From assembly GCA_900544295.1 (NCBI GenBank), contig UQUO01000072.1:1-8561 (forward strand): DNA of 8,561 nt, in the 5' to 3' direction. Position 1 is the stretch's first letter. Each line of letters starts with the position of its first letter. The notes under the pieces were generated by a model. It was not told the origin of the DNA. It searched no databases and worked only from the letters and a program-made list of their open reading frames with translations. The translations under genes were made by a program, and so were the position numbers. Source of the DNA: an uncultured Eubacteriales bacterium. GTDB lineage: Bacteria > Bacillota > Clostridia > Oscillospirales > Oscillospiraceae. Positions 1 to 6,057 of this stretch are shown here, in pieces.

Positions 1-153
1 TGGGGCTCCACCCCGTTTCTTTGGGCAAGACCAAAGAAATGGGGTGGAACTGCAGCACAACCTAAAGTCCAGCAGGACAAAACGGCGAGTTCCTCCAACG
101 CCCCCCAACCCCCGGGCGGCGCTGGAACCCCGCCCCCGGTCCGGGCAAAAACC
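1..153. repeat. Intergenic hairpin-rich segment downstream of ruvX, running off the left edge
   Basis: There is no gene here. A near-perfect inverted repeat pairs bases 8-24 with 31-47 (17 bp, one G-T pair, six-base loop 25-30). A smaller GTCC-AGCA-GGAC hairpin lies at 67-78. Read on the minus strand away from ruvX, bases 152-143 (GTTTTTGCCC) and 135-122 (a GGGCGGGGTTCCAG block) resemble the start and middle of the repeat modules at 5256-5435 and 8337-8490. This may therefore be a diverged third member, also placed just after a gene's stop codon. Neither hairpin has a clear T-run on the minus side, so I do not call a standard terminator for ruvX. Confidence 0.45.
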
Positions 154-154
154 T

Positions 155-565
155 TCATCCCCGCCTGCCCAGATACGCCTCCAAAATCAGCGCCGCCGCC
201 AGGGCGTCCACGGTCTTTTTGTGCTTTTTCTCGCGCTTGCCGTTGGCCGAGAGGATGGCGTGCGCCTCTATGCTGCTGCGCCGCTCGTCCCAGAGCCGCG
301 CCTCCAGACCCGTCGCCTCGCGCAAAAGCGCCGCGAACTCGCGCGCCTTCTCCGCGCGCGGGCCTTCCGTGCCGTCCATGTTCTTCGGCAGGCCCAGCAC
401 CAGCTCGCCTACCCCGCGCGCCGCGCACTCCTGCGCTATCCGCGCCGCCAGGCGCCCGGCGTCCCATTCCTCCACAGTGAACGCCTCGCCGCAGAGCAGG
501 CCCCCCGCGTCCGAAAACGCCAGGCCCGTCCGCCTGTCGCCGTAGTCTATCGCCAGCACCCTCAC
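155..565 (-). CDS. ruvX: RuvX/YqgF family RNase H-fold protein (putative Holliday junction resolvase / pre-16S rRNA nuclease)
   Basis: This 136-residue protein has the usual length of the YqgF/RuvX family, small RNase H-fold proteins linked to pre-16S rRNA 5' end maturation and proposed as Holliday junction resolvases. All the family blocks are visible: DYGDRRTGLAFSD (residues 7-19, with the first catalytic Asp), GLPKNMDGTEGP (58-69), WDERRSSIEAH (92-102) and the C-terminal KTVDALAAALILEAYL (117-132, with the last acidic residue). The start is GTG at 565, with an AGAGGAGG ribosome binding site ending 7 bases upstream. The frame stays open further upstream, but that part lies inside folC and adds no family sequence. 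The GTG overlaps the folC TGA by four bases (GTGA, 562-565), so the two are very likely co-transcribed and translationally coupled. The family and start are secure; which of the two proposed activities it has cannot be read from sequence. Confidence 0.95.
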   Translation of the reverse strand: MRVLAIDYGDRRTGLAFSDAGGLLCGEAFTVEEWDAGRLAARIAQECAARGVGELVLGLPKNMDGTEGPRAEKAREFAALLREATGLEARLWDERRSSIEAHAILSANGKREKKHKKTVDALAAALILEAYLGRRG

Positions 566-1824
566 GCCCGCGCCTCCTCTCCGAGCACTTTCGCGCGCAC
601 CGCGCCCGACATGTACAGCGAGCCCACAGAGCATACCATGCCCCCAGGTCCCGCCAGCGAGCGCGCCAGCTCCACGCCCTCGCCTATCTCCGAGGCCGCG
701 CGCGCCGGGACGCCGCGCGCGCGCACCGCCGCGCACAGCTCCTCAGCAGGCATCGCCCGCTCGCTCTCCGGCGTCACGCACACCGCCTCCGCCGCCAGGG
801 GCAGCAGGATGTCCAGCATCCGCCCCCAGTCCTTGTCCGCAAGCACGCCCAGCAGCAGCACCCGCTGCCGCGCGGGGAAATAGCGCTCCAGCGCCGCCGC
901 CGTCGTCTCCACGCACTGGGGGTTGTGGCCCCCGTCGAGGACGAAGTCCGGCCCGCGCGACACGAGCTCGAAGCGCGCCGGCCACACCGCCGACTCCAGG
1001 CCGCGCGAGATCGCCTCCTCCGACAGGCCCAGCACCCGCGCGGCACAGATAGCCGTCGCGGCGTTTTTCGTCTGGTGCCCGCCCAGCAGGCGGATGCCGT
1101 ACTCCCGGCCCCCGTAGCGGAAGCGCTGGCCCTCCAGGCTGTCCGACACCGGCTCCAGCTTTGAAAAATCCGCAAATTCCAGCCGCGTCCCCGTCCGCTC
1201 CGCGGCCTGCCTCAGCACGGCGGCGACGGAGGGCGGCTCGTCGTAGGCCACCGCCCGGCCGCCCTTGAAGATGCCCGCCTTCTCGGCGGCTATCTGCTCC
1301 ACCGTGTCCCCCAGCACCGCCGTGTGGTCCAGGCCTATGTTCGTGACGACGGCGCAGTCGGGCCTCGGTATGACGTTCGTGGCGTCGAGCCTGCCGCCCA
1401 TGCCCACCTCAAGGACCACATAGTCGCAGCCCTTTTCCGCAAACCACCAGAGCGCGGCGGCGGTGATGAGCTCGAACTCCGTGCAGGGCTCGGCCATGCC
1501 CTCCGCGGCCCGCGCGAGGGCGGCGACAGCCCCGGCCAGCTCCTCCGGGCTTATCTCCGCGCCGTCTATCCGCATCCGCTCCGTCAGCCGCAGCAGGTGG
1601 GGCGAGGTGTAGAGCCCCGTCCTGTACCCCGCCGCCGTGAGCATCGCGGCGAGCATGGCCGAGGTGGAGCCCTTGCCGTTCGTGCCGGCGACGTGGACAT
1701 AGCGGCAGCGCCGCTCCGGGCTGCCCAGCCTGCGGAGCAGCTCCTCTATCCTCTCAAGCCCCGGCCGGATTCCCAGCCAGGACACGCCCTCAAGATATTT
1801 AAGCGCCTCGGCGTAATTCAACAT
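562..1824 (-). CDS. folC: Bifunctional folylpolyglutamate synthase / dihydrofolate synthase
   Basis: A Mur-ligase-family cytosolic enzyme that adds glutamate to folates using ATP; many bacterial members also make dihydrofolate from dihydropteroate. The 420-residue length is typical. Numbered from the ATG at 1824, it shows the P-loop GTNGKGS (47-53), EVGMGGRLDATN (139-150, Mg/ATP site), TNIGLDHTAVLGDT (161-174) followed by EKAGI, LGGHQ with NAATA (about 247-257), WPARFE (281-286) and the C-terminal-domain LDGGHNP (296-302). LDGGHNP differs by one residue from the common LDGAHNP. A longer frame starts at 1854, but its first codons coincide with a -10 box (1850-1845). GGAGGGA at 1834-1828 fits the ATG at 1824 (spacing 3-5) or the adjacent TTG at 1821, so I choose 1824. 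It is the first gene of a two-gene operon with ruvX. No sequence feature separates mono- from bifunctional activity with confidence. Confidence 0.95.
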   Translation of the reverse strand: MLNYAEALKYLEGVSWLGIRPGLERIEELLRRLGSPERRCRYVHVAGTNGKGSTSAMLAAMLTAAGYRTGLYTSPHLLRLTERMRIDGAEISPEELAGAVAALARAAEGMAEPCTEFELITAAALWWFAEKGCDYVVLEVGMGGRLDATNVIPRPDCAVVTNIGLDHTAVLGDTVEQIAAEKAGIFKGGRAVAYDEPPSVAAVLRQAAERTGTRLEFADFSKLEPVSDSLEGQRFRYGGREYGIRLLGGHQTKNAATAICAARVLGLSEEAISRGLESAVWPARFELVSRGPDFVLDGGHNPQCVETTAAALERYFPARQRVLLLGVLADKDWGRMLDILLPLAAEAVCVTPESERAMPAEELCAAVRARGVPARAASEIGEGVELARSLAGPGGMVCSVGSLYMSGAVRAKVLGEEARA

Positions 1825-1844
1825 ACATCCCTCCATCCGCGCGT

Positions 1845-1873
1845 AGTATATCACCGGCGCCCCGCGCCTGCAA
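1845..1873 (-). promoter_or_regulatory. Promoter of folC-ruvX
   Basis: On the minus strand, TTGCAG (1873-1868) is followed by a 17-base spacer and TATACT (1850-1845), a good sigma-A match. Transcription would begin near 1838, leaving a leader of roughly 14 bases with just room for GGAGGGA before the ATG at 1824. This sets the folC start and shows the operon need not depend on read-through from asnS. The spacer holds a small dyad, GGCGC-N3-GCGCC (1856-1868 by plus coordinates), possibly chance in such GC-rich DNA. Confidence 0.75.
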
Positions 1874-1885
1874 CCAAAACACAGG

Positions 1886-1912
1886 AAAAGCGCCCCCGTG
1901 TGGGGGCGCTTT
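1886..1912 (-). terminator. Probable intrinsic terminator of asnS
   Basis: A perfect 11-bp stem (1887-1897 with 1902-1912) closes a four-base loop, 10 bases after the asnS stop. Read leftward, it ends in a short run of four T (1889-1886) and then a mixed TG-rich stretch. The stem is strong but the U-tract short, so termination may be partial, with read-through into folC. Confidence 0.65.
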
Positions 1913-1922
1913 CAGAAGCGTC

Positions 1923-3317
1923 TTAAAATTCTGCGTTGCCCCAGGTCCTGGGGTGGGGCAGCACGTCGCGGATGTTCGACACGCCGGTGAGGTACATGAT
2001 GAGCCGCTCGAAGCCCAGGCCGTAGCCCGCGTGGCGGCAGGAGCCGTAGCGCCGCAGGTCGAGGTACCACCAGTAGTCCGCGGGGTCGAGCCCCAGCTCG
2101 GCCATCCTGGCCTCCAGCACGTCCAGCCGCTCCTCGCGCTGGCTGCCGCCGACGATCTCGCCTATGCCCGGCACCAGGCAGTCCGCCGCGGCGACGGTCT
2201 TGCCGCCCTCGTCCAGGCGCATGTAGAAGGCCTTTATCTCCTTCGGGTAGTTCGTCACAAAAATGGGCTTCTTGAACACCTGCTCGGTGAGGTAGCGCTC
2301 GTGCTCCGTCTGCAGGTCGCTCCCCCAGTCCACCTTGTAGTCGAACTTGTCGTTGTTCTTTTTGAGTATCTCCACGGCCTCGGTGTAGGTGACGCGGCCA
2401 AAGTCGGAGGTGGCGACGTGGTTCAGCCGCTCCAGGAGGCCCTTGTCCACGAAGGAGTTAAAGAACTCCATCTCCTGCGGGCAGCGCTCCAGCACGCGGT
2501 TTATGACGTATTTTATCATCGCCTCGGCGTTGTCCATGTAGTCCGAGAGGTCCGCAAAGGCCATCTCGGGCTCTATCATCCAGAACTCAGCCGCGTGGCG
2601 CTGGGTGTTCGACTTCTCGGCGCGGAAGGTGGGGCCGAAGGTGTAAACGTCCCCGAAGGCCATGGCGAAGTTCTCGGCGTTCAGCTGGCCGGAGACGGTC
2701 AGGCTCATGTGCTTGCCGAAAAAGTCCTGGCTCCAATCGACGGCGCCGTCCTCGGTGCGGGGCGGGTTCGCCACGTCGAGGGTCGTGACGCCGAACATCT
2801 CGCCCGCGCCCTCGCAGTCCGAGCCCGTGAGCAGCGGCGTGTGGACGTAGACGAAGCCCCGGCTCTGGAAAAACTCGTGTATCGCCGCCGCCGCGACGCT
2901 GCGGACGCGGAAAACGGCGGAGAAGAGGTTCGTCCTCGGCCTCAGGTGCTGGATGGTGCGCAGGAATTCCACGCTGTGGCGCTTCTTCTGCAGGGGGTAG
3001 TCCGGCGTAGAGGCGCCCTCGACGGCTATCTCGTGCGCCTTGAGCTCAAAGGGCTGCTTCGCCTCCGGGGTGAGCACCAGCTCGCCCTTTACAATGAGGG
3101 CCGCGCCCACGTTCTGCCGCGCGATCTCGTCGTAATTGGACAGGCTCCCCCTCTCAAGCACGACCTGCAGGCTCTTGTGGCTGCTGCCGTCGTTCAGCTC
3201 GACGAAGCCGAAATTCTTCATGTCCCTTATCGTCCTGACCCAGCCGCAGACAGTCAGCTCCCTGCCCGCGAAGGCGGCTGCGTCGGCGTATATTCCCGAG
3301 ATCCTCTGCCGCTCCAT
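1923..3317 (-). CDS. asnS: Asparaginyl-tRNA synthetase
   Basis: This class IIb aminoacyl-tRNA synthetase charges tRNA-Asn with asparagine using ATP in the cytosol. At 464 residues it is full length. The N-terminal OB-fold anticodon-binding domain spans about residues 21-104 ([18 protein letters not shown]). The catalytic domain follows, with motif 2 around [15 protein letters not shown] (231-245) and EPEMAF, then [15 protein letters not shown] (384-398), and motif 3 GYGLGFERL (431-439). The C-terminal end, with PRTWGNAEF, is typical of AsnRS rather than AspRS. The ATG at 3317 is preceded by AAGGGGA with about 8 bases between. It is transcribed leftward from its own promoter and divergently from cysK, and a hairpin follows the stop. 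The leader is only about 50 bases, too short for a T-box riboswitch, so uncharged tRNA is probably not sensed that way. Presence of AsnRS implies direct charging of tRNA-Asn. Confidence 0.97.
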   Translation of the reverse strand: MERQRISGIYADAAAFAGRELTVCGWVRTIRDMKNFGFVELNDGSSHKSLQVVLERGSLSNYDEIARQNVGAALIVKGELVLTPEAKQPFELKAHEIAVEGASTPDYPLQKKRHSVEFLRTIQHLRPRTNLFSAVFRVRSVAAAAIHEFFQSRGFVYVHTPLLTGSDCEGAGEMFGVTTLDVANPPRTEDGAVDWSQDFFGKHMSLTVSGQLNAENFAMAFGDVYTFGPTFRAEKSNTQRHAAEFWMIEPEMAFADLSDYMDNAEAMIKYVINRVLERCPQEMEFFNSFVDKGLLERLNHVATSDFGRVTYTEAVEILKKNNDKFDYKVDWGSDLQTEHERYLTEQVFKKPIFVTNYPKEIKAFYMRLDEGGKTVAAADCLVPGIGEIVGGSQREERLDVLEARMAELGLDPADYWWYLDLRRYGSCRHAGYGLGFERLIMYLTGVSNIRDVLPHPRTWGNAEF

Positions 3318-3352
3318 GTGGCGCGTCCCCTTTCGTTTTCCCTTTTGCGGCC

Positions 3353-3381
3353 TTGCTTTGGCCGCTTCTTTGTATTATACT
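3353..3381 (+). promoter_or_regulatory. Promoter of cysK-lipid kinase operon
   Basis: TTGCTT (3353-3358), a 17-base spacer and TATACT (3376-3381). The start would be near 3388, giving a leader of about 40 bases. It occupies almost the same bases as the leftward asnS promoter. The -35 sits exactly in the seven-base centre of an inverted repeat, GCGGCC-N7-GGCCGC (3347-3365), which could be an operator. Confidence 0.7.
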
Positions 3382-3402
3382 CATAGTCAAACGAATTTTC
3401 AA
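3374..3402 (-). promoter_or_regulatory. Promoter of asnS
   Basis: On the minus strand, TTGAAA (3402-3397), a 17-base spacer and a consensus TATAAT (3379-3374). The start would be near 3367, giving a leader of about 50 bases that begins with a GCGGCC-N7-GGCCGC hairpin (3365-3347). Its -10 overlaps the cysK -10 on the other strand by four bases. Confidence 0.8.
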
Positions 3403-3427
3403 CACAATTTACATCCGGAGGCGGCAT

Positions 3428-4336
3428 ATGGCAAAAATATATTCCGACATCACGGAGCTCATCGGCGGCACGCCCCTGGTGCGGCTCTCGCGCTTTGCGC
3501 CGGGGCTCGGCGTCCTGGCGAAGCTGGAGCGGCAGAACCCCGCGGGCAGCGCGAAGGACCGCGTGGCCCTCTCCATGCTGCGCGCGGCCGAGGCGGAGGG
3601 CCGGCTCGCGCCCGGCGGCCTCGTCATAGAGCCGACGAGCGGCAACACCGGCATCGGCCTCGCGGCCCTGGCCGCGGCCCTGGGCTACCGCGCCGTCATC
3701 GTCATGCCCGACAGCATGAGCCCCGAGCGCGTGAAGCTCATCGCGGCCTGCGGGGCCGAGGTCGTGCTCACGCCGGGCGCCGAGGGCATGTCCGGCGCCG
3801 TGGCGAAGGCGGAGGAGATATCCGCCCGCAGCCCCGGCAGCATAGTCGCCGGGCAGTTCTCGAACCCCGCGAACCCCCGCGCCCACTACGAGACCACCGG
3901 CCCCGAGATCTGGCGCGACACGGACGGCCGCGTCGCCGCCTTCGTCTGCGGCGTCGGCACCGGCGGGACGATCACCGGCGTGGGGCGCTACCTCAAGGAG
4001 CAAGACCCCGCCGTGCGCGTCATAGCAATGGAGCCGGCGTCCTCGCCGCTGCTCAGCGAGGGCCGCGCGGGCGCGCACGCCATCCAGGGCATAGGCGCGA
4101 ATTTCGTGCCCGAGGCGCTGGACACCTCGGTGTACGACGAGGTCGTGACCGTGACGGACGAGGACGCCCTCGCGGCGATGCGGGAGCTGGCGAGGACGGA
4201 GGGGCTGCTGTGCGGCGTCTCCTCGGGCGCGGCGGCCTTCGCGGCCAGGGAGATCGCCAAGCGGCCCGAATTCGCGGGCAAAAACGTCGTCTGCCTGCTG
4301 CCGGACACGGGCGAGCGCTATCTGAGCGTCATGTGA
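3428..4336 (+). CDS. cysK: Cysteine synthase A (O-acetylserine sulfhydrylase)
   Basis: A fold-type II PLP enzyme that makes cysteine from O-acetylserine and sulfide in the cytosol. The 302 residues match the family length. The start MAKIYSDITELIGGTPLVRL is typical. The PLP Schiff-base lysine is K43 in NPAGSAKDR (family NPxxSxKDR). Next come the substrate loop TSGNTG (70-75), the phosphate-binding GVGTGGT (175-181), QGIGANFVP (220-228), GVSSGAA (263-269) and the C-terminal LPDTGERYLS (291-300). The frame is open back to 3353, but the ATG at 3428 has GGAGG six bases upstream, and the upstream codons overlap the promoter. It is first in an operon with a lipid kinase (9-base gap). No cysteine-responsive riboswitch or recognisable CymR site is evident in the short leader. 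A close relative, cystathionine beta-synthase, is less likely given length and motifs. Confidence 0.95.
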   Translation: MAKIYSDITELIGGTPLVRLSRFAPGLGVLAKLERQNPAGSAKDRVALSMLRAAEAEGRLAPGGLVIEPTSGNTGIGLAALAAALGYRAVIVMPDSMSPERVKLIAACGAEVVLTPGAEGMSGAVAKAEEISARSPGSIVAGQFSNPANPRAHYETTGPEIWRDTDGRVAAFVCGVGTGGTITGVGRYLKEQDPAVRVIAMEPASSPLLSEGRAGAHAIQGIGANFVPEALDTSVYDEVVTVTDEDALAAMRELARTEGLLCGVSSGAAAFAAREIAKRPEFAGKNVVCLLPDTGERYLSVM

Positions 4337-4345
4337 GGTGGAAAA

Positions 4346-5236
4346 ATGAAAAAGCTCTTTTTCATCATAAACCCTGTGGCGGGCCGGGGCATGTACAAGC
4401 AGGGCCTGGGCGAGGCGCTGTTCACGCTGCACTCGGCGGGCTACGAGCCGACGCTGCGCTTCACGACGCGCGCGGGCGAGGCCCCGGAGCTGGCGCGGCA
4501 CGCGGCGGGCTATGACCTGGTCTGCTGCCTGGGCGGGGACGGGACGCTCTCGGAGGTCTGCGCGGGGCTCATGAGCCTTGCGCCGGAGGAGAGGCCGCCC
4601 ATCGGCTACTTCCCGCTCGGCACGGCGAACGACGTGGCGACGACGCTGAAGCTGCCGAAGAACGACCCCGCCGCCGTTGCGCGGCGCATAGCCGAGGGCG
4701 CGCCGCGGGCCTGGGACATCGGCGTGTTCGGCGAGGGGCGGTATTTCACCTACGTCGCGGCCTTCGGGGCCTTCACGGACGTGAGCTACGAGACGCCGCA
4801 GCAGTCGAAGCAGGCGCTGGGCCACCTGGCGTATCTGCTGGAGGGCATGAACCGCCTGCCGAAGCTGCCGCACTACCGCGCGCGCGTGGAGCTGGACGGC
4901 GAGGCTGTGGAGGGCGACTACATCTTCGGCGGGGTGACGAACTCGACGAGTGTCGCCGGCCTCGTGAAGCTCGACCCGGAGCTGGTAGCCCTTGACGACG
5001 GTCTCTTCGAGGTGGCGCTGGTGAAATACCCGGCCACCCTTGCCGACCTGAACGCCCTGGTGAGCCAGGCGGTATCGAAGAACTACAAGGGCGAGATGCT
5101 GAGCATAACGAAGGCGCGCCGCGTCCGTTTCACCTTCCCGGACCCTGTCCCCTTCACCCGCGACGGCGAACCCGGCGGCGTCCACTCCGACGTGACCATA
5201 GAGAACGCCCGCGCCGCCGTCCGCATAGTCGTGTGA
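4346..5236 (+). CDS. Diacylglycerol kinase catalytic-domain lipid kinase (DagK/YegS family)
   Basis: A 296-residue soluble lipid kinase of the DAGK catalytic-domain family, whose members phosphorylate diacylglycerol or related lipids with ATP at the inner membrane face and return diacylglycerol to phospholipid synthesis. The N-terminal KLFFIINPVAGRG (3-15), nucleotide-binding GGDGT (63-67), PLGTANDVA (90-98), DDGLFEV (217-223) and the C-terminal TRDGEPGG (271-278) follow the family order. No signal peptide or membrane segment is seen. The ATG lies 9 bases after the cysK stop, with AGGTGG as ribosome binding site, so the two genes are surely co-transcribed. The link with cysteine synthesis has no obvious metabolic reason. 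Sequence does not separate diacylglycerol kinase from a YegS-like phosphatidylglycerol kinase or another lipid kinase, so I give no symbol. Confidence 0.9.
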   Translation: MKKLFFIINPVAGRGMYKQGLGEALFTLHSAGYEPTLRFTTRAGEAPELARHAAGYDLVCCLGGDGTLSEVCAGLMSLAPEERPPIGYFPLGTANDVATTLKLPKNDPAAVARRIAEGAPRAWDIGVFGEGRYFTYVAAFGAFTDVSYETPQQSKQALGHLAYLLEGMNRLPKLPHYRARVELDGEAVEGDYIFGGVTNSTSVAGLVKLDPELVALDDGLFEVALVKYPATLADLNALVSQAVSKNYKGEMLSITKARRVRFTFPDPVPFTRDGEPGGVHSDVTIENARAAVRIVV

Positions 5237-5255
5237 TTCGCCCTCGCAAAGCGTT

Positions 5256-5435
5256 TAAAAGTTTTTTGCCCCGCTTTTTTACAAAAAAGCGGGCGGGGTC
5301 CAGGGGCGGAGCCCTGGCCGCGCGCCGCCGCGCGCGGAACTTTCTCTTGTGCTAATGAAGCGCAGGAGGGGGTCAAAGGGGGGACCCTCGCCGGGGGTCC
5401 CCCCTTTTGCGCGCGGCCCCTGGCCGCGCGCAAAA
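5256..5435 (+). repeat. Structured intergenic repeat module, copy 1
   Basis: The module begins 20 bases after the lipid kinase stop. In order it has: a CCCGCTTTTTT / AAAAAAGCGGG hairpin (5270-5293); a CCAGGGGC-GGA-GCCC-TGG stem with one bulge (5300-5317); a CCGCGCGC / GCGCGCGG hairpin (5318-5337); a 13-bp stem (5375-5387 with 5395-5407); and a GCGCGCGGCC-CCT-GGCCGCGCGC hairpin (5409-5431) extended by flanking T4 and A4. Bases 5256-5314 are identical to the inverted copy at 8490-8432. Bases 5358-5407 match 8408-8359 at 48 of 50 positions. CCCTGGCCGCGCGC occurs twice within this copy (5312-5325, 5418-5431). No coding sequence, no transposase and no obvious target-site duplication are seen. Confidence 0.85.
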
Positions 5436-5462
5436 AACGCCCCGGGCCTGCGCGGCCCGGGG
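5432..5462 (-). terminator. GC-rich hairpin, terminator-like on the minus strand
   Basis: A perfect 9-bp stem, CCCCGGGCC-TGCGC-GGCCCGGGG (5440-5462). Read leftward, it is followed by CG and six T (5437-5432), as in an intrinsic terminator. No leftward gene ends here, so it may instead be the last hairpin of the repeat module, or stop antisense transcription into the lipid kinase. Confidence 0.4.
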
Positions 5463-5501
5463 TATGTGAACACCATATATAAATAAGGTGGAACTTCTGG
5501 T

Positions 5502-5554
5502 CTGCCCCTTCAGGGGGGATATTTCCCCCCTCGGCGGGCAGGTCGCCGTTTTTT
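5502..5554 (+). terminator. Nested hairpin with T-run, possible terminator of the cysK operon
   Basis: An outer stem CTGCCC (5502-5507) / GGGCAG (5536-5541) encloses a strong inner hairpin, AGGGGGGA (5512-5519) / TCCCCCCT (5524-5531). GGCG (5533-5536) can pair instead with CGCC (5544-5547), directly before G and six T (5549-5554). This suits a rightward terminator for cysK and the lipid kinase, although the strongest stem lies 17 bases from the T-run. The palindrome GCTTATAAGC follows at 5556-5565. Confidence 0.4.
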
Positions 5555-5717
5555 GGCTTATAAGCTGTATTGCCGGTACGTCAGGTACGTTTCTTTGTGT
5601 ATCAGCGTATTCAGGATAACAGCCACTTATGAACTGCGTGTTAACCGGGGGTGAACATTCTCGGACATTTCTGCATCATGATCCGGAAAAACGGCCGGAA
5701 ATTGGCAGAAAAGAGTC
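5555..5717. other. Non-coding stretch upstream of the rpmG promoter
   Basis: No gene, RNA family or clear hairpin is recognised. GGTACGT occurs twice, nine bases apart (5575-5581, 5584-5590). The base composition is clearly lower in GC than the neighbouring genes. Position just upstream of a ribosomal promoter would allow an UP element or regulator site, but nothing identifies one. Confidence 0.5.
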
Positions 5718-5746
5718 TTGACCCGGCGCGCAGACTGTGCTATACT
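5718..5746 (+). promoter_or_regulatory. Promoter of the rpmG-secE-nusG-rplK-rplA operon
   Basis: TTGACC (5718-5723), a 17-base spacer and TATACT (5741-5746), one mismatch from consensus in each box. The start would be near 5753, giving a leader of about 116 bases before rpmG. No other promoter of this quality was seen within the operon. Confidence 0.85.
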
Positions 5747-5752
5747 TCATTT

Positions 5753-5868
5753 TACCTGTCGGCCGGACGGGTTTGTTTTCGCGCGCGCATTTTTGCGCAT
5801 GTCCGGCGCGCTCAGGGAGGCAACAGGCCGCGAGAGCGGCCAAGTATTACAAGGAGGTGCCGAATAGA
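5753..5868 (+). promoter_or_regulatory. Structured 5' leader of the rpmG operon
   Basis: The predicted untranslated leader holds a seven-bp long-range stem GCCGGAC (5762-5768) / GTCCGGC (5801-5807) enclosing a GCGC (5785-5788) / GCGC (5795-5798) hairpin. A perfect GGCCGC-GAGA-GCGGCC hairpin with a GNRA tetraloop (5826-5841) follows. The rpmG ribosome binding site AAGGAGGTG (5851-5859) comes just after. I do not recognise a named leader family; it lacks a T-run, so it does not look like an attenuator. Confidence 0.45.
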
Positions 5869-6030
5869 ATGGCTGTTGGCGCAAGAGTAAAAGTCATACT
5901 CAGGTGCAGCGAGTGCAAGGAGCGCAACTACTTCACGGTCAAGAACAAGAAGAACACTCCCGACCGTCTCGAAATGAAGAAGTACTGCCCCCGCTGCCGC
6001 AAGTACACGGTCCACAACGAGACCAAGTAA
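5869..6030 (+). CDS. rpmG: 50S ribosomal protein L33 (zinc-binding type)
   Basis: This 53-residue large-subunit protein lies near the E site. The sequence is basic throughout and has two CXXC pairs, C13/C16 (RCSEC) and C40/C43 (YCPRC), which form the zinc ribbon. That makes it the cysteine-containing (C+) form rather than the zinc-independent paralogue that replaces it under zinc starvation in some Bacillota. The ATG at 5869 has AAGGAGGTG nine bases upstream; the frame stays open further upstream but only through the leader and promoter. It is the first gene of the operon, and secE starts 27 bases after its stop. Confidence 0.95.
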   Translation: MAVGARVKVILRCSECKERNYFTVKNKKNTPDRLEMKKYCPRCRKYTVHNETK

Positions 6031-6057
6031 GGCGTTCTGAAAGGAGCAAATGGCATA

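Noticed and set aside
44..883. Plus-strand frame of 279 codons over ruvX and the end of folC
   Set aside because: It is antisense to two motif-complete genes, and the sequence is rich in Arg, Pro and Ser with no recognisable domain.
3318..3367. T-box riboswitch before asnS
   Set aside because: The predicted leader is only about 50 bases, with a single hairpin and no T-box sequence or antiterminator.
1953..3386. A 477-codon open frame on the plus strand opposite asnS
   Set aside because: It is antisense to a full-length, motif-complete asnS and its translation resembles no family. High GC at third positions removes stop codons from the opposite strand.
3136..4515. A 459-codon plus-strand frame running from inside asnS through cysK into the lipid kinase
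   Set aside because: It is an out-of-frame shadow with Arg/Gly/Ala-rich composition, and it crosses the asnS/cysK promoters and two real genes.
3254..5185. A 643-codon open frame on the minus strand opposite cysK and the lipid kinase
   Set aside because: It spans two well-identified genes plus the divergent promoter region, has low-complexity Arg/Ala/Gly-rich sequence and no family motif.
5270..5293. CCCGCTTTTTT / AAAAAAGCGGG hairpin as terminator of the lipid kinase
   Set aside because: The T-run is within the stem and none follows it in either direction, so it does not have intrinsic-terminator form; it is annotated as part of the repeat.
5256..5435. CRISPR array or insertion sequence in the repeat-rich gap
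   Set aside because: There are no regularly spaced direct repeats with unique spacers, and no transposase frame or terminal inverted repeats.
5651..5890. A 79-codon plus-strand frame before rpmG
   Set aside because: It runs across the -35 and -10 of the operon promoter and into rpmG in another frame, and has no recognisable motif.
6031..6057. tRNA-Trp between rpmG and secE, as in some Bacillota
   Set aside because: The gap is only 27 bases, too short for a tRNA gene.
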